DNA of 64,000 nt, taken from NCBI RefSeq assembly GCF_036850765.1, contig NC_089498.1, positions 73,572,305-73,636,304 of the forward strand. The letters run 5' to 3'. Origin of the DNA: Saccopteryx bilineata. Its lineage: Eukaryota; Chordata; Mammalia; Chiroptera; Emballonuridae. A program made the position numbers and the translations under genes. The notes under the pieces are model-generated. The model had not been told where the DNA came from. It was given only the letters and a program-made list of their open reading frames with translations, and did not search any database. Positions within the stretch are counted from its first letter, which is position 1. Each line of letters starts with the position of its first letter. Below, in pieces: positions 33,715-45,594 of the stretch.

Positions 33715-34250
33715 GGCCCCTGCGCAAGGATGACATGCAAATTCGTGAAGCGTTCCATATTAAAAAAAAAACAAAAAAAACAAACAAACCTGTATTCTTC
33801 TTTTGCTATATTCTTTTTCCCCTTTGATCTGTTTACAACAGGCCCCTTAGCATTTCTTGCAGCCTTGGTTTGATTGTAGTGAATTCCTTGAGTTTTTTTT
33901 TGTTTAGAAAACTTTTTTTTCTCCTTCAATTTTAAACGATAGCCTTGCTGGATAAAGTAGTCTTGGTTGTAGGCTCTTGTTCTGCATTACTTTGAATATT
34001 TCTTGCCATTCCCTTCTGGCTTTAAGTGTTTCTGTTGAGAAGTCAGACGTCATCCTTATGGGGGCTCCTTTGTAGGTGATAGCCTTTTTTTTCTCTAGCA
34101 GCTTTTAATATTTTCTCTCTATCACCTAGCTTTGGTATTTTAATTATGATGTGTCTTGGTGTAGATTTCTTTGGGTTCTCTTTAATGGACTCCCCTTCCT
34201 GACCCTGTCTCTATTTTTGTTATTATCTGTCAGGGATGTTTTCACTACTC
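29586..34250 (-). mobile_element. L1 retrotransposon, 5'-truncated in ORF1, ORF2 broken
   Basis: Minus-strand LINE-1 with its poly-A tail at the low-coordinate end (T-run from 29586), 3' UTR to about 29940, and ORF2 from about 33700 down. ORF2 signs: endonuclease LNVNGLNDPIKR and LQETHLK, then DFNTPL, RIDHMLGH and SDHNGMK; reverse transcriptase [19 protein letters not shown] and a FADD box around 31545-31555; C-terminal segments to 29940. Frames shift after RQGCP, near 31670, and elsewhere, and DFNT is preceded by Arg where Gly is usual, so it is inactive. From 33830 to about 34250 an ORF1 C-terminal relic (TPRHIIIKIPKL) is visible. The 5' boundary is approximate. Confidence 0.92.
33659..33762 (+). 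ncRNA. RNU6 pseudogene: U6 snRNA retrocopy inside the L1
   Basis: Near-perfect full-length U6: GTGCTCGCTTCGGCAGCACA at the 5' end through the ACAGAGA-type region, GATTAGCATGGCCCCTGCGC and GCGTTCCATATT. It is followed by an A-rich tail (33763-33789) and flanked by a 12-bp duplication CTGTATTCTTCT (33647-33658 and about 33790-33801). This is the hallmark of L1-mediated retroposition. The upstream sequence is L1 ORF2 and shows no U6 promoter (PSE/TATA), so transcription is unlikely although the RNA body is intact. Confidence 0.92.
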
Positions 34251-36819
34251 CATCATTGAAGTGCCCTTGGCAGGGAAGAGACTGACTCAAGATCAGTCAT
34301 CTGGGCAGAGGTGGGACCAGTATGAGAGACCAAGGCTTCTAACCCCTACTCTGCGCTCCTGCCCTCACACCCCACAGCCTCAAACATTTCCTGTGAAGCT
34401 GAGTAGGCTCCAAGCTACCCGCCTCATCTTGTCCCCAAGTTGCCATCTGTCTAGATCCAGGAGGAAAGGACAGCCCACACTGGCTGGGAAGCAGCCCAGT
34501 GAAGCATTAGCAACTTGTTTCCTCCGAGTCTTTCTGTCTTAATGACAGAGTTATTCCAAGCTCCTCTCAAGACTTGGTCCTAGCAGCCAGCTCACTGCCA
34601 AGTGGCCGACACCTCCTCCACTGGAGAAAGTCCCCAGCCTCTAAGCACTAAAGGGAGGCTACTGATACCTCTGGCTCTCTCAGCAGCTCTCTTGAAACTG
34701 TCTCACTCCTTCACATACATGCATATTCTCCAAAATTAAAATGACTGCATAACCCTCAGGACTTTGAGTGGAGAAAGCAGTCAAGTAACAAGCACTGAGG
34801 CACCAAAGACATAAAGTCATGATTTGGGGGCTGGACCAGGAATAGCCCTTAATTCCCTGCCCTGACCTGACTCAAGGACTTTTGTCACTCATGCTGTCCC
34901 TTCCCTCCTCAGCCTTACCACCTGCTTGGTATGAAATACAGAGTCTTGGCTGTTGGGCATGCCACTCCATCGCTGCCAGCTCTGGGTCCTAGGAAGCCTC
35001 TTTGGCCTCCGTTACCTCATCTGTAAAATGGCAACAACAGTCTTGTATCACTGGGTTGTAAGGATAAAATGAAAGTTCATGAAAAAAGTTTTTTTCAAAT
35101 ATAATGAGGGCTAAGTTTAAGGTCTTAGTATCCCCTTCAAAATAGGCTCTCTTCCTTGGAAGTGAAGGAGATTTTCAGTGAGGGTCCGGCATCTGCGGCC
35201 TCAATTAATCCGCCCAATGGCCCCACTTCAACAGTGGCTTTCAGAGAGGTTTAATCATTTTATCATAATCCCTCAGGTAACAAACAAGTCTGGAGCCAGG
35301 ATTTACACAAGAGGCATCAAGCCCTTTCCTGTCTTGGGCTGGGGGCTTTCTGACAATTTAGGGATCAGCAACCCAGGGAAGACCCCCCCCCAAAAAAATC
35401 TGGGTGCATACCAGAGCCTTTTCTGGTCAAGCCAGTGTTCAGGGATGCTGGTTACAAGGCGCAAGCCTGGGGCAGGGCCTGGGGGTGTTCTGAGAACCTA
35501 TCCACACTACCCAGGGCATGACCTCCAAGGGCACTGTGTCATGGCTTAGCCCTAGGGTGACGACTGCAAGGACAGGCCATCTATGGTCAAGGATCTTAAG
35601 CCCTGGCCAGTCCTCCAGGTCCCTGCTCTGAACTGGCCACCTGGGTGGGGGCCCCAGAGGTCAGGAAGCTTCCTGCTTCCTTACTGGGACTGCCTCTGCC
35701 GTCCTTCCAGCAGCAGGCGGAGGTCAGCATGTGAAGGCTAGCGTTTCAGACTGTGGCAGCAGTCTCCAAGCCAGGTTCTGGGTTCCCTGAAATCATCCGC
35801 CCTGCCCGGGGAGGCAAGTTTAGCCTGGGTATTGGTCCTACTCCACCTCCTGCCCTTGCTTGACCTCCCTGAGCTTTGGAGGGTATCTGTGGTGCTCCAG
35901 TAGGAAGCTGGCAGAAGCCCAGGCACAAGGCAGTGGCACCTTTCAAGACATGTCTAGAGCAAGAGGGACCTCCCTCCTCCCCATCCATGTCAGGGATCTT
36001 CCCCATCTGGGGAACGGTTTCAGTCCCTGCTATAATCCCTAGCTCCAAGCCTCCCCTTTGGGTTCATATCATTTCGCTGTGAACAGTGACCACTTTCTTG
36101 ACTGTACGTGAAGTGTACATAAGAGCATCTTGGGGAAATCTGGCTGGCTGTCTGGTCTGCATGTCATAAACTAACCGGAAACAGCAAGCTTGCTGAGCAA
36201 ATGTAGATTTAAGACAAGTCTTCTGCCTTCCTTCCAGCAACCACATGGTGGCCCCAAATATTCTGAAATAGTGTCCTAAAGCCCCTACAGCACCCTCCTC
36301 CTGCCCACCTTCTTCCCCAGCTTCCAGTAAGGTCTGGGTATTCTGGGCTGGGGCTTTGCAAATTGCATTGACCCAGGTTAGAGAGCTGGGTAGGAATCCA
36401 GGGTGATTTTAGGTCTAAAAGAAATTAGATAAAAAATGAAAACTGAAAATGTGAGCTGAGCTTGTTTTCTTAGGCTGGACAAATAAATCAGATCCTACAG
36501 CCAACTGGCCCCAGCCTCTAGTCTCCTGTCCTATCTGTGGTCACCAGTCATCTCTCTAAAATCCCGGGGTGGGGGTGGGTGGTTGTCCTCTTCTGAAGGA
36601 TGAGGCAAGTGGGATGGGGAAACTGAGATGGATAGCTGAACAAATTGGCAGAGCAATTTATAGCCAGATAGTAAATTGCAAGGTCTTATCTTCCCTAAAT
36701 AAGGACACTTAGGAGCTAATGGTTCATACATTCCAGACTTGCCTTGGTCCTTGTCCCTCTTCATGACATTCTTTGAAGGTAAAACTGACCAGAGAATGAC
36801 CTGACCCCCTCTATAGGCT
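34251..36819. other. Intergenic, no gene seen
   Basis: Unique-looking sequence with weak MIR-like traces (about 34960-35060). No coding or RNA gene supported. Confidence 0.65.
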
Positions 36820-37285
36820 CATTTTGATGAATCACATCTGGAAAGCTGAATATTTTATTGAGTTCCTTCCCTGAGAACTCCCCTAAAATTCCTACCTTTA
36901 GAAAACATAATAACCCTTGAGACAAAGAAGCCAGTGTGAGCTCTCTCCCTTGAACACAGCTGCGCCCTTCCTTCCTCAGGCGTGTATCTTTGCTCTCTTT
37001 TTCCTATGCTCTGAAGGTCCTGATGAGACTTGCACCCAGTGGAGCAGTGGGTAGCAGCAGCTCATCCTGGGCTAACCCCCAAACCTGTCTCCAAGGGCCC
37101 TCCTTTTGCCCAATTTTTCAGTGAGCCAAAAAGCAGCTCCGCCTGGGCTCACTCCTGTTGCCATGACCTTGCCTCTTCTATCTTAAGCCCTTCCTTTGTC
37201 TCACTGTCCTGAGCATTAATAAATGTACTCTCAAAACCACCTGTACTCATGTTGTGAAATCTTTCCTGCACAAGTCAAGAACCCA
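36820..37285 (+). mobile_element. Probable solo LTR of an endogenous retrovirus
   Basis: Shares extended similarity with the reverse complement of 61455-61910: the blocks GAATATT..GAG, GGGCTAACCCCC, CAGTGAGCCAA, CTTCCTTTGTCTCACTGTCC, an AATAAA poly(A) signal near 37219, TGTACTCTCAAAACCACC and GTGAAATCTTTCCTGCA, ending in CA. Neither copy is followed by related sequence, so both look like solo LTRs. The 5' boundary is approximate. Old viral remnant with no coding capacity. Confidence 0.6.
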
Positions 37286-38016
37286 TATATTCCAGACCAT
37301 GCCAGGGCAGACCTGCCTCAGACTCAGTCCCTTTCTGGTGACACACACACACACTCTAGCTCTTAGGGGCCATCCTAAACCAGGGCCAGCCTTTCTCACA
37401 GCCTCACCAAGTACATTCCACCCTCCAAGGACATGTCACCAGTCCCCCCTCTACCTTTGCTTAAGCCCTCTCTCTGCTCATCCTGAAGCTCCTCCCAGCC
37501 CTTCTCAATGGGCCGCAGGCGTCCAGCCCCTTCCCTCCCTGAGGTGGGCATAGCGCTGAAAGTTCCAACCCTCTAATCCCTGGATTGGTCTCTCAGGCAT
37601 GACCAGCCCCCATCCAGAAGCTACTTAGGCTCCACCAGGTATCACCTCATTAGCATAAATTGATCGGGGATTGTTGTGAATAGCAAAAGACTCTCCCATC
37701 ACTCCTGTCACTCAGGAAATTCCAGCGCTGGACGCTCTCTGTCAAGGGCTGGGACGGACCAAGTGTATGTTTTGTATTATATACCACAATATCACACGGC
37801 CTCATTCATTTCTGATGCACAGTAGGTCTGTTAATTGAAGGAAGCGCACTGTTCCGTGAGCCTCACCATGAAACGGGCATGCCGCCACACCTTGCCCTGA
37901 GAGCACCGACACTGAGCCTGCCTGTGAGGGGGTGGGGAGGGGAAGGCATCACAGGGAGGGGTTTGAGAACCAGACAGATCTGTTCCCCCCCAACTCCAGC
38001 TCAGCTTCCCCTAAGC

Positions 38017-38385
38017 CAGGGGTCTCAAACTCGCGGCCCGCCGAACAATTTTGTGCGGCCCGCAGACTAATCCACAAAGTTCAAAATATTTTGGATAAAA
38101 TTAAGTAAGCCTAGGGGCCTACTTGTATTTTTCATTTCTCTAGCATCCTAGCTAGATATTAGCTTAGTTAACAGCAGTTGTGATGCGAATTACAGTTTCT
38201 GGTCGTTTTGTGACACTGAGTAAACTGCATGTACGATTGTGCTTGTTGTACTGATTTTTTTTTGTTTTCAACTGCAGTGAGAGAAGTGTTGCATAACAGT
38301 TTCCTTTTGTAGACCTAGTGCGGCCTGCCGAACGGCTGTGATCTTGCTCTGCGGCCCACATGCTGAGTTGAGTTTGAGACCCCTG
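38017..38385 (+). mobile_element. Non-autonomous hAT element, second family, 369 bp
   Basis: Termini CAGGGGTCTCAAACTCGC and GAGTTTGAGACCCCTG with a perfect 8-bp duplication CCCTAAGC (38009-38016 and 38386-38393). Its interior (CGGCCCGC near both ends) differs from the other hAT family in the window. Confidence 0.93.
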
Positions 38386-38939
38386 CCCTAAGCCCAGCTC
38401 TCTCACAGCTGTAAAGGGGTGCAATGCTCTGCTACTCCACCCTCAGGGCATGCCATAGTTAACGAGGCTGGGTGTGAAGGGCACAACCTGAGAAAGGGTT
38501 GGATCAAAGTGACCCCCTTGGCTTGTAATTCAGACAGAAAGGTCTGACAGCTCATGGGAGGGCCTGGAGAGCTGGCGTGGTCCGAGTTCTGTGTGCAGCA
38601 GCCCAGCTGCCACCACCGTGATCACCTTCCTTCTCCCCCCACCCCCACCCCCACCTCAGGGAGACGACCACAAGGAACAGCCTCAGGCCGCTGGCCTGGC
38701 ACATAGGAGGCCTGGCACTATGAGCAAAAGCTGAGTGGCTGGGGCCAGCTCCGGGCTCTGGGGCAGGAAGGGGTCCCTGAGGTGACGCTGAGTGGTGGTG
38801 GGGGGAGCAGGGGGATCAAGGAGGAGTAGGGGACTGCAATCAGAGGGGGGCGCTTTGCGGCAGCCCGGGGGAGAGGTGGAGGATCTGGTAGCCAGAGGTG
38901 AGGGTACGGCTGAGACCATGGGGTCCGGCTGCAAGGTGA

Positions 38940-39330
38940 GGAAGGAGCTCGCTCCAGCGCTGGGTGGGGGGCAGTCCACTTGGCGGCCTGCACCTCATCT
39001 TCTCTATCTGTGAAACGGACGCGTGCGGCTGCCCCCACGCGGGAGTGCAGGGAGAAGATGCAAGAGTTGGCAAACTGGGAAGCGTCGGCGGGGGCGGGGC
39101 GGGGCGGGGCGGGGCCGGGAGGCGGAGCCCGGCCTTGGCCCAGCTGAGCCCGGAGTTGCAGTGGCCGCAGCGCCGGAGAGGCAGCGGCAGGGCAGCGGCA
39201 GGGCAGCGGCATCGACGCAACAGTGGCGACAGTAAGTGCGGGCCGGAGGTCGGGCGCGGGCCTGGCCCCGCCGACCAACTCTTTGCGGTTCCGGTCGCCC
39301 CTAGACTTCCGTGCTCGGCGCCCCTCTATC
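38940..39330 (+). promoter_or_regulatory. SLC29A3: CpG island promoter of SLC29A3
   Basis: The only dense CpG region of the intergenic space. It contains four overlapping GC boxes (GGGGCGGGGC repeats at about 39088-39117, SP1/KLF type) and no TATA box, as expected of a housekeeping promoter. The transcription start is probably 39120-39180. Confidence 0.8.
39130..39231 (+). other. SLC29A3: SLC29A3 exon 1: 5' UTR plus first base of start codon
   Basis: Ends GTGGCGACA followed by donor GTAAGT. The final A pairs with the TG that opens exon 2 to make the ATG. The 5' limit is estimated from the GC boxes. A 10-bp GGCAGCGGCA-type tandem repeat lies at 39181-39210 within the UTR. Confidence 0.75.
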
Positions 39331-40906
39331 CCCAAGGACCCTTTCGGAGGCTGGTTCAAGGGAACTCAGCGCCCCCGCCCGGCCCGCCTTCTGCACACTT
39401 CCCGCTGTGTCTCCCTCCCCGGTGTCTCTCTGCTTCCTCCCTGCTGTCTTACAATCCCCTCTTCTCACTTTCCCTCTCTCTCGGTCTCTATCTTATTTCT
39501 CCCCCAGATCCTTTCTCCTCCTGCTCCTTGAGTGTTTCCTGACACTGGGCTTCACCATCTGGATGGGGGGCGGGGCGGGTACGGACAGCTCAGCTCACAG
39601 TATCCAGAAGATGGCAGAGTCTTGATCCAAACTGGGGAGCTTGAGGCTAGGAGTTTGCACAACCCCAAGGCCAGTTCTTCCCTGGCCTCTGAGTGGGCCT
39701 TGTTTCTCAGCAACGCCTCCCTGATAGGTTAGTAATAGTTTTACCAGCCCCCTATCCCCACTTCACAGATGAGGAAAATGAGGCACAGAGGGGAGATTAA
39801 TTCAGCTAGGGTCAGAAACCTTCCCAGAAGCAGCACCCAGTTCCAGATGGCAGTCTGCAGTGCCCCCAGGCCCCACAAGTTTCTGCTTCTTTGTATAGCT
39901 GCTGCCTCTTGGCCCTGTCCACCCAGTAAGGGAGCAGGGCCCAGTGTGGCTAGCTCTTGTGGGTGCTTGAGAAACACACAACTATAGCCACCTTGTCCTG
40001 GGGACGCTGGAGCTCTTCTTTACCTTCCTTTTTCTTTCTTTTCAATCTAAAATCCAGCAGCTAGCTTTTATGAAGAGTAATGAGACTTTGCTCACTCCAA
40101 TGCCCTAGCCTGTGACCCGGTTTAGAGAAAATTCCTGGCTCCTTTAGAAGCTCAGTCAAGGCTGAATGGGCCTGGACAAATAGATCCCTGGAGCTAAGAT
40201 TAGGCCCACCAAGTGTGGGCCCCAATAACCCTGCAGCTGGCCCCTGCAGCCACCCTTGTCACTGGAGCATCTGGGAAGAACTACTTGCTCTTTGTCTACT
40301 GTCCTGCAGGGATCATAATTTTTAAACAATAATTTAGAAATTGTGTGTTTGTGTGCGTGTGTGCCAGCACTGTCTGGTCAGCTTGTTAGTGCTGGGTCCC
40401 CCATGAATCAAGGCTAGGAGAAGGCTCTGCTCAACTAGGGGAGTTTAAAATAGACTTGCTGACTCGAATGCTGACATCCGGCAGTGTACTGCCTGCTTGC
40501 TCCAGGGTACATGCTGCCTCCATAGGGGAAAATACCCTGACCGCAGGAGTCCATTCATTCAATTAACATTGATGAAGGTGCCCTATAGCTGACTTCACCT
40601 CTGCTCACAGCTCACCTGAGGCCTGTCTGTACTTGGATCCTATAGACACATTGCCAACAGCCTCCTTCCAGGGAAGCCAAGGAGTACCTGGGGGCCTCAG
40701 ACTGCTTGGCTGTGTGACCTCACTCTTGCCATTTGGTAGCTATGTGACCTTCCATAGATTACTCAACCTTTCTGACCTCACTCTTCATCTGTTAAATGGG
40801 TCTTAAAGTATCAATAGTACCAACCATGTTATTAGGTTGTTGTCAGACTCAAGTGGTAGACACAGACCTTAGCATGCATAAGTACTGGATTTAATTTTAA
40901 CTATTG

Positions 40907-41240
40907 TGCCTGACCAGGCGGTGGTGCAGTGGGATAGAGCATCAGACTGGCATCAGACTGGGACGCAGAGGACCCAGGTTCGAAACCCTGTGGTTGCCCG
41001 GCTTGAGCACGGGCTCACCAGCTTGAGCATGGGGTCACTGGTTTGAGCATGGGATTATAGACATGACCCCATGGTCGCTGGCTTGAGCCCAAAGGTTGCT
41101 GGCTTGAAGCCCAAGGTCACTGGCTTGAGCAAGGGGTTACCTGGTCTGCTATAGCCCCCAGGTCAAAGCACATATGAGAAAGCAATCAATGAACAAATAA
41201 GGAGCCGCAACGAAGAAATGATGCTTCTCATCTCTCTCCC

Positions 41241-41281
<41 letters not shown>

Positions 41282-41308
41282 CTATCTCTGTCACACATAC
41301 AAAAAAAA
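40907..41308 (+). mobile_element. tRNA-derived bat SINE (type B)
   Basis: Head TGCCTGACCAGGCGGTGGTG, multiple CTTGAGC motifs, CAATCAATGAACAAATAAGG and a (CT)n/(TATC)n region before the A tail. Target duplication TTAACTATTG at 40897-40906 and 41309-41318. Contains a local duplication of CATCAGACTGG. Confidence 0.9.
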
Positions 41309-42167
41309 TTAACTATTGGGATTTCTTGCTGATTGAATGTGGGACAAATCAAATGTCTTAAATCCTCATTCTTTGAGGAAGTGATCAATCTCGTCCTTCC
41401 CAATTCCGAGGAGTGCTGTGAGGCTCTCTCGAAATAATAGATAAGGCTCTGTGCCTCTGTGACAAGGCAGTCCCCTCTCACCAGGGAAGAAAGATCCCAT
41501 TCTGCATGGCATCATGCTCTGAGTTAAGGCTCAGACTCCCATGTGAGCCAAAATACATTTATGTATTGATTTTGGGGGAGAGAAGACACGACTACAAAAG
41601 GGACTAGAGCATCCCACCCTCAGCTTTATGGAAGCATTTTCTATTTATCAAGCTGCCACATTCTAGGTGCGACATCGAGCATAAAAGTAGGCATGCTATC
41701 CTGCATTCAAAGTCAGCAGCCAGCCAGCCAGCCAGGTGACAAGCTTCTGATGGCAGGCAAGAGGCTGACATTTGTGCAACAGCAGCTACCGTGGGCCAGT
41801 CATTGCTAGTCAGTTAACCATTGTAAAAGGGCTTAGATTTTTTGTAAAAAAAAGAAAAAAAAAAGAGGAAAACCTAGGTTTGCTGATGGAGGCTCAGAAG
41901 CGTGGTGACTTGCCCAAGGCCATGTAGGCAATAGTTACTGGCAACCTAGAACCTTCCCTTTGTCTCAGGAGCTGCACAGATGTGTCCTGGTGGGGTGTGA
42001 TTAATAGAGGTGGGAGTCCAGGCAGGAGCTGCAAACCAGGCTTGGCCACTGACCTGGACCTTCCACTCTATAGACCTCTGTTTTCCCACAAATGATAGGA
42101 GGGAGTAGACTGTTACTGTATGTCTCAAACTGTCTCTTGGAGGCAGCTCTGGACACTATGTGTTTTT

Positions 42168-42475
42168 TTTAATGTTATTTAATTTGAATGCCATTATTTT
42201 TATTTATAATTTTGTTTTTGAACAGGTAATACATTTTTATAGGTCAAAATTCAAAATGCACAGAAGAGTATGAGGTGAAGTCCCCTCCTTCCCCCACCCC
42301 CAGAGGCAGCACTATTGGAAATTGCTGTGTATCCTTCCAGAGGATATACGGACGTGTATATATAGCCTCCTCCACACCCACCCAGTCTTGCTTTTGTGCA
42401 CAAATAGTAGTGTAGTCTACACATCCCTGCCTCTTACTTTTCTTACGTAAAATTGAAGAGTTCAGAGAGTATTCT
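42168..42475 (-). mobile_element. Old L1 (L1M/ME-like) 3' fragment
   Basis: AACAGGTAATACATTTTTAT, GTCAAAATTCAAAATGCACA and GTATCCTTCCAGAGGATATA match recalled L1ME 3' consensus; related to 22672-22960. Confidence 0.65.
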
Positions 42476-42494
42476 TTGTCTGTCCAAGGGTCCT

Positions 42495-42710
42495 AATTCT
42501 TTTTTTTTTTTTGAGAGAGAGAGAGAGAGAGAGAGAGAGGAAGGGAAAGAGGGAGAAGATATGAGCCAGTGCCCTCCATGCCCTTGGGGTCAAGACCCCT
42601 CTCCAGGTGGAGCTGACACCCTTGGGATCCAGCCAGTGATTTCAGGATCAAACCTGCGACCTGGGCGCTTTGAATGACACTCTATCCATTGCGCTTCCAG
42701 CCAGGGCCCT
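42495..42710 (-). mobile_element. tRNA-derived SINE, antisense
   Basis: T-run and (GA)n tail at the left. The right end reads as a tRNA-like head on the minus strand (CCTGGCTGGAAGCGCAATGG with box B GCAGGTTTGATCC). Short duplication GGTCCT at both ends. Confidence 0.7.
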
Positions 42711-43067
42711 GGTCCTTTTTTCATGGCTGCATAGAGATGTGAGTGCCTTGAGTACAGGTTTGCCCTTCTAGACTGATTGCCACAGGCCCCCTGTGCCACA
42801 TCGTCCTACTCCCCACCTGCCACACACTTGTTTGCTACCTGTGTTGCCCTGCATGGGGTAGGAGGTGACCCCTGGAGTCACTTACAGTTCTGACATCTTG
42901 TCTTTCTCCCTGATCCTTACACCTGGAGCTCGCTAACTACGCTTTGGTGACTCCACAGACCCCAGGCTGGGCACATGGTCAGCTTTATAGTGTGAGTGAA
43001 TCCTCGGCTTTAGCTTCTGATCACCTGTCCTGCCTGTTTTTTCCTCTGTCTCTCTCTATTTCAACAG

Positions 43068-43366
43068 TGGCCTTTGTCTCAGAGGATGACCTTCATCACA
43101 GTTCCAACTCTACCTATAGAACTGTAAGCAGCTCTCTCTGCACGGACCAGGAAGCATTGCTTGACAAACTGCTGGACCACTCAGCACCCAGACCGCAGAG
43201 GCCCGAGGACCACTTCAATGGTGCCTACCTCATCTTCTTTAGCCTGGGCATTGGTGGCCTTCTGCCGTGGAACTTCTTTGTCACTGCCAAGGAGTACTGG
43301 ATATTCAAACTCCACAACTGCTCCAGCCCAGACGTGGAGGAGGATCCTGAGAACTCGGACATCCTG
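43068..43366 (+). CDS. SLC29A3: SLC29A3 (ENT3) exon 2
   Basis: ENT3, an equilibrative nucleoside transporter of lysosomes and mitochondria that exports nucleosides. 299 nt; with the A from exon 1 this gives exactly 300 coding bases, matching the human exon 2 end known from the c.300+1 splice variants. Reads [20 protein letters not shown], then [13 protein letters not shown] with an acidic dileucine lysosomal signal (DQEALL). The first membrane helix is near [20 protein letters not shown] and includes the ENT signature PWN. HNCSSP gives a glycosylation sequon in the first lumenal loop. Ends ENSDIL. Acceptor ATTTCAACAG, donor GTAAGA. Human begins [19 protein letters not shown]; similarity is about 75-80% by eye. 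Later exons are beyond the window. Confidence 0.96.
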
Positions 43367-45260
43367 GTAAGAGCACGTTCCTCCTGGGAGGCAGGGGGTG
43401 TACTCAGCCTGGATGGAGCAAAGGGCATCTTTACTCAGGTGCACCAGACCAGGTGGGTTGTGACATGCTGAGGAATACGAATTAGGAAGCTCTGTGGAGT
43501 ATAGGAGAAAGAATTCAATTCAGTCCTAAGACATGCTTTGTGTTGTGTATGAGGTCGTATGCTTCACGGGGCAGGAGGAGATGGAAATGCACCAGACACA
43601 GTGCCAGCTGTCACACTGCTAACTGCTTAACTCGGGAAGAAGAAGATTCTCTGCAATGTAGTATGATAAACCCAAGAATCTGGAGGCTCTGCCTCTAGGG
43701 TTTTGAGAGGGTCAATCTAATAGCATTAAGTTCAGCTGGTAGTTACAGAAAATTCCAAAAGAACAATGGCTAAACAAGGTAGAAGATACTCTTTTTTTTT
43801 TCATGTTCAAGTTTGGAGGCAGCCTTACCCTGGTATGATGTTCCATGTTTCCAGGAACCTAGTTGTTTCACCACGTGTAGCTTCTATGTTCAAGATCCTT
43901 TCACAGTCCAAGAGGGCTCTTAGAGCTCCAGGCATTACATCAAATTACATCAAATAGGAAGAGGAAAGGGAGGCATAAGAAAACTCCTGGAAATAACACT
44001 CATTGCTTTTGCTTACATAGCATTAGTCAGAACTCAGTCATGTGACCACATGAGCTGCAAAGGAGGCTGGGAAATGTAGTCCCCTCCCATACAAAGAACC
44101 ATGTACCCAGCTAAAATGGGTGATTGTATAGTTGTGGAAGACGAGGAAATGAAAACTCAGGGATAAATGGTCTCGTCACTAAGAGCGAATACTGTAAATT
44201 GGAACAGGTGGGTTAGAAGCAGGGGGGCAGGAGTTCCAGAAGGAAGAAAAAGCCTGGGCAAAGGCAGGATGGGAGAAAGTTCAGGTGTGTAGGAAGAACA
44301 GTAAAACATCTAATTTTTCTGGATGTGAAGTGCACATAAGAGAGAAATAAGGCTTGAGATGATTGGGCTTGAAGTCATTGCCTGGACCTTGAATGTCGAC
44401 GTGAGGAATCTGAACTCTGTTTCGTTGGCAGTGGCACCAAGCCCTGTCCCACCACCACAGCTGCTCACTTTGTGGGGTGACTTTTCCCTTGGGCAGGAGG
44501 AATGTTAAAGAAAAAACTATTCTGCCACTTGAGGCTTTACTTAAGACTATTGCAATAAGGGAGAGAGATCAGGCTCAACTCTAATTACTGAAGGACAAGT
44601 GAGGATTTATAGCCAAGAAGCAGAGTAAGAGGGTCAGTAGATGGAAAACTACCAAGGGTCCACCAAGGGTAGGGGGTTCTTACTAAAAGCAGGCCAAGGA
44701 CATACACACCAAGGTGTGGGATGAGGAACTTGATCAGATGTCAAGGGAGATGAGCTGTCAAGAGTGGGTGGGGAGATTCTCACTAAACTGACAACACTGG
44801 CTGGGCAGGCAGAAGACAGGATGGGGCCAGGGGGCCAAGGTCAGGCCTCGTCAGGAAGAGGACCCAGAGGTTTGCTTAATCTTTGTCAAGAGCCCGTTTC
44901 TTTAACTGATCTAGGTCGGTGTCTCCTCTCCTTGAAAGCTCATGGGTGGGAAAGCATGGACTTCTCTGAAGTCAGGCCAGGCTGGGGGTGTGCCAGCTGC
45001 CCCTCCCACCCTGGGGTGCCCACGGTATGAGAAGACAGTACCCTAGCAGACCTTAGTCATACCTCTCAACTGGCCCAGGGGGCGGCTCACCTCCTGTCCT
45101 GAAAGCACCTTTGAAATCCCTGAGCTAACCCCCAGGAACTTTCCCCAGTTTGCAGGACTGAATCTGACACATGGACAGAGGTTTCCCTGCTGCCTGTTTC
45201 AAGGACTCTGCCAGGGCTTCACATCAGAACCACCCAGGGAGCTTTAAAAAATCCTAATCT

Positions 45261-45594
45261 GGCCTGACCAGGCGGTGGTACAGTGGATAGAACATCAGAC
45301 TGGGATGCCGAGGACCCAGGTTCAAGACCCTGAGGTCGCCAACTTGAGCGTGGGCTCATCTGGCTTGAGCAAAAAGCTCACCAGCTTGGACCCAGGGTTG
45401 CTGGCTCGAGCAAGGGGTTACTCAGTCTGCTGAAGGCCCGTGGTCAAGGCACATATGAGAAAGCAATCAATGAACAACTAAGGAGTCGCAACGCGCAACG
45501 AAAAACTAATGATTGATGCTTCTCATCTCTCTGTTTCTGTCTGTCTATCCCTCTCTCTGACTCTCTGTCTCTGTAAAAAAAAAAAAAAAAAAAA
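45261..45594 (+). mobile_element. tRNA-derived bat SINE (type B)
   Basis: Head GGCCTGACCAGGCGGTGGTA, box B GGTTCAAGACC, CTTGAGC motifs, CAATCAATGAACAACTAAGG, CT-rich region and poly-A. Target duplication ATCCTAATCT at 45251-45260 and 45595-45604. Confidence 0.92.

Larger units (their letters stand above)
39232..43067 (+). other. SLC29A3 intron 1
   Basis: 3.8 kb. Contains a bat SINE (40907-41308), an old L1 fragment (42168-42475), a minus-strand SINE (42495-42710) and MIR-like traces (39750-39800, 40730-40880, 41870-41940). Confidence 0.85.

Noticed and set aside
30164..33787. L1 ORF2 fragments as candidate genes
   Set aside because: They are pieces of one degraded L1 ORF2 separated by frameshifts and stops; recorded as a mobile element.
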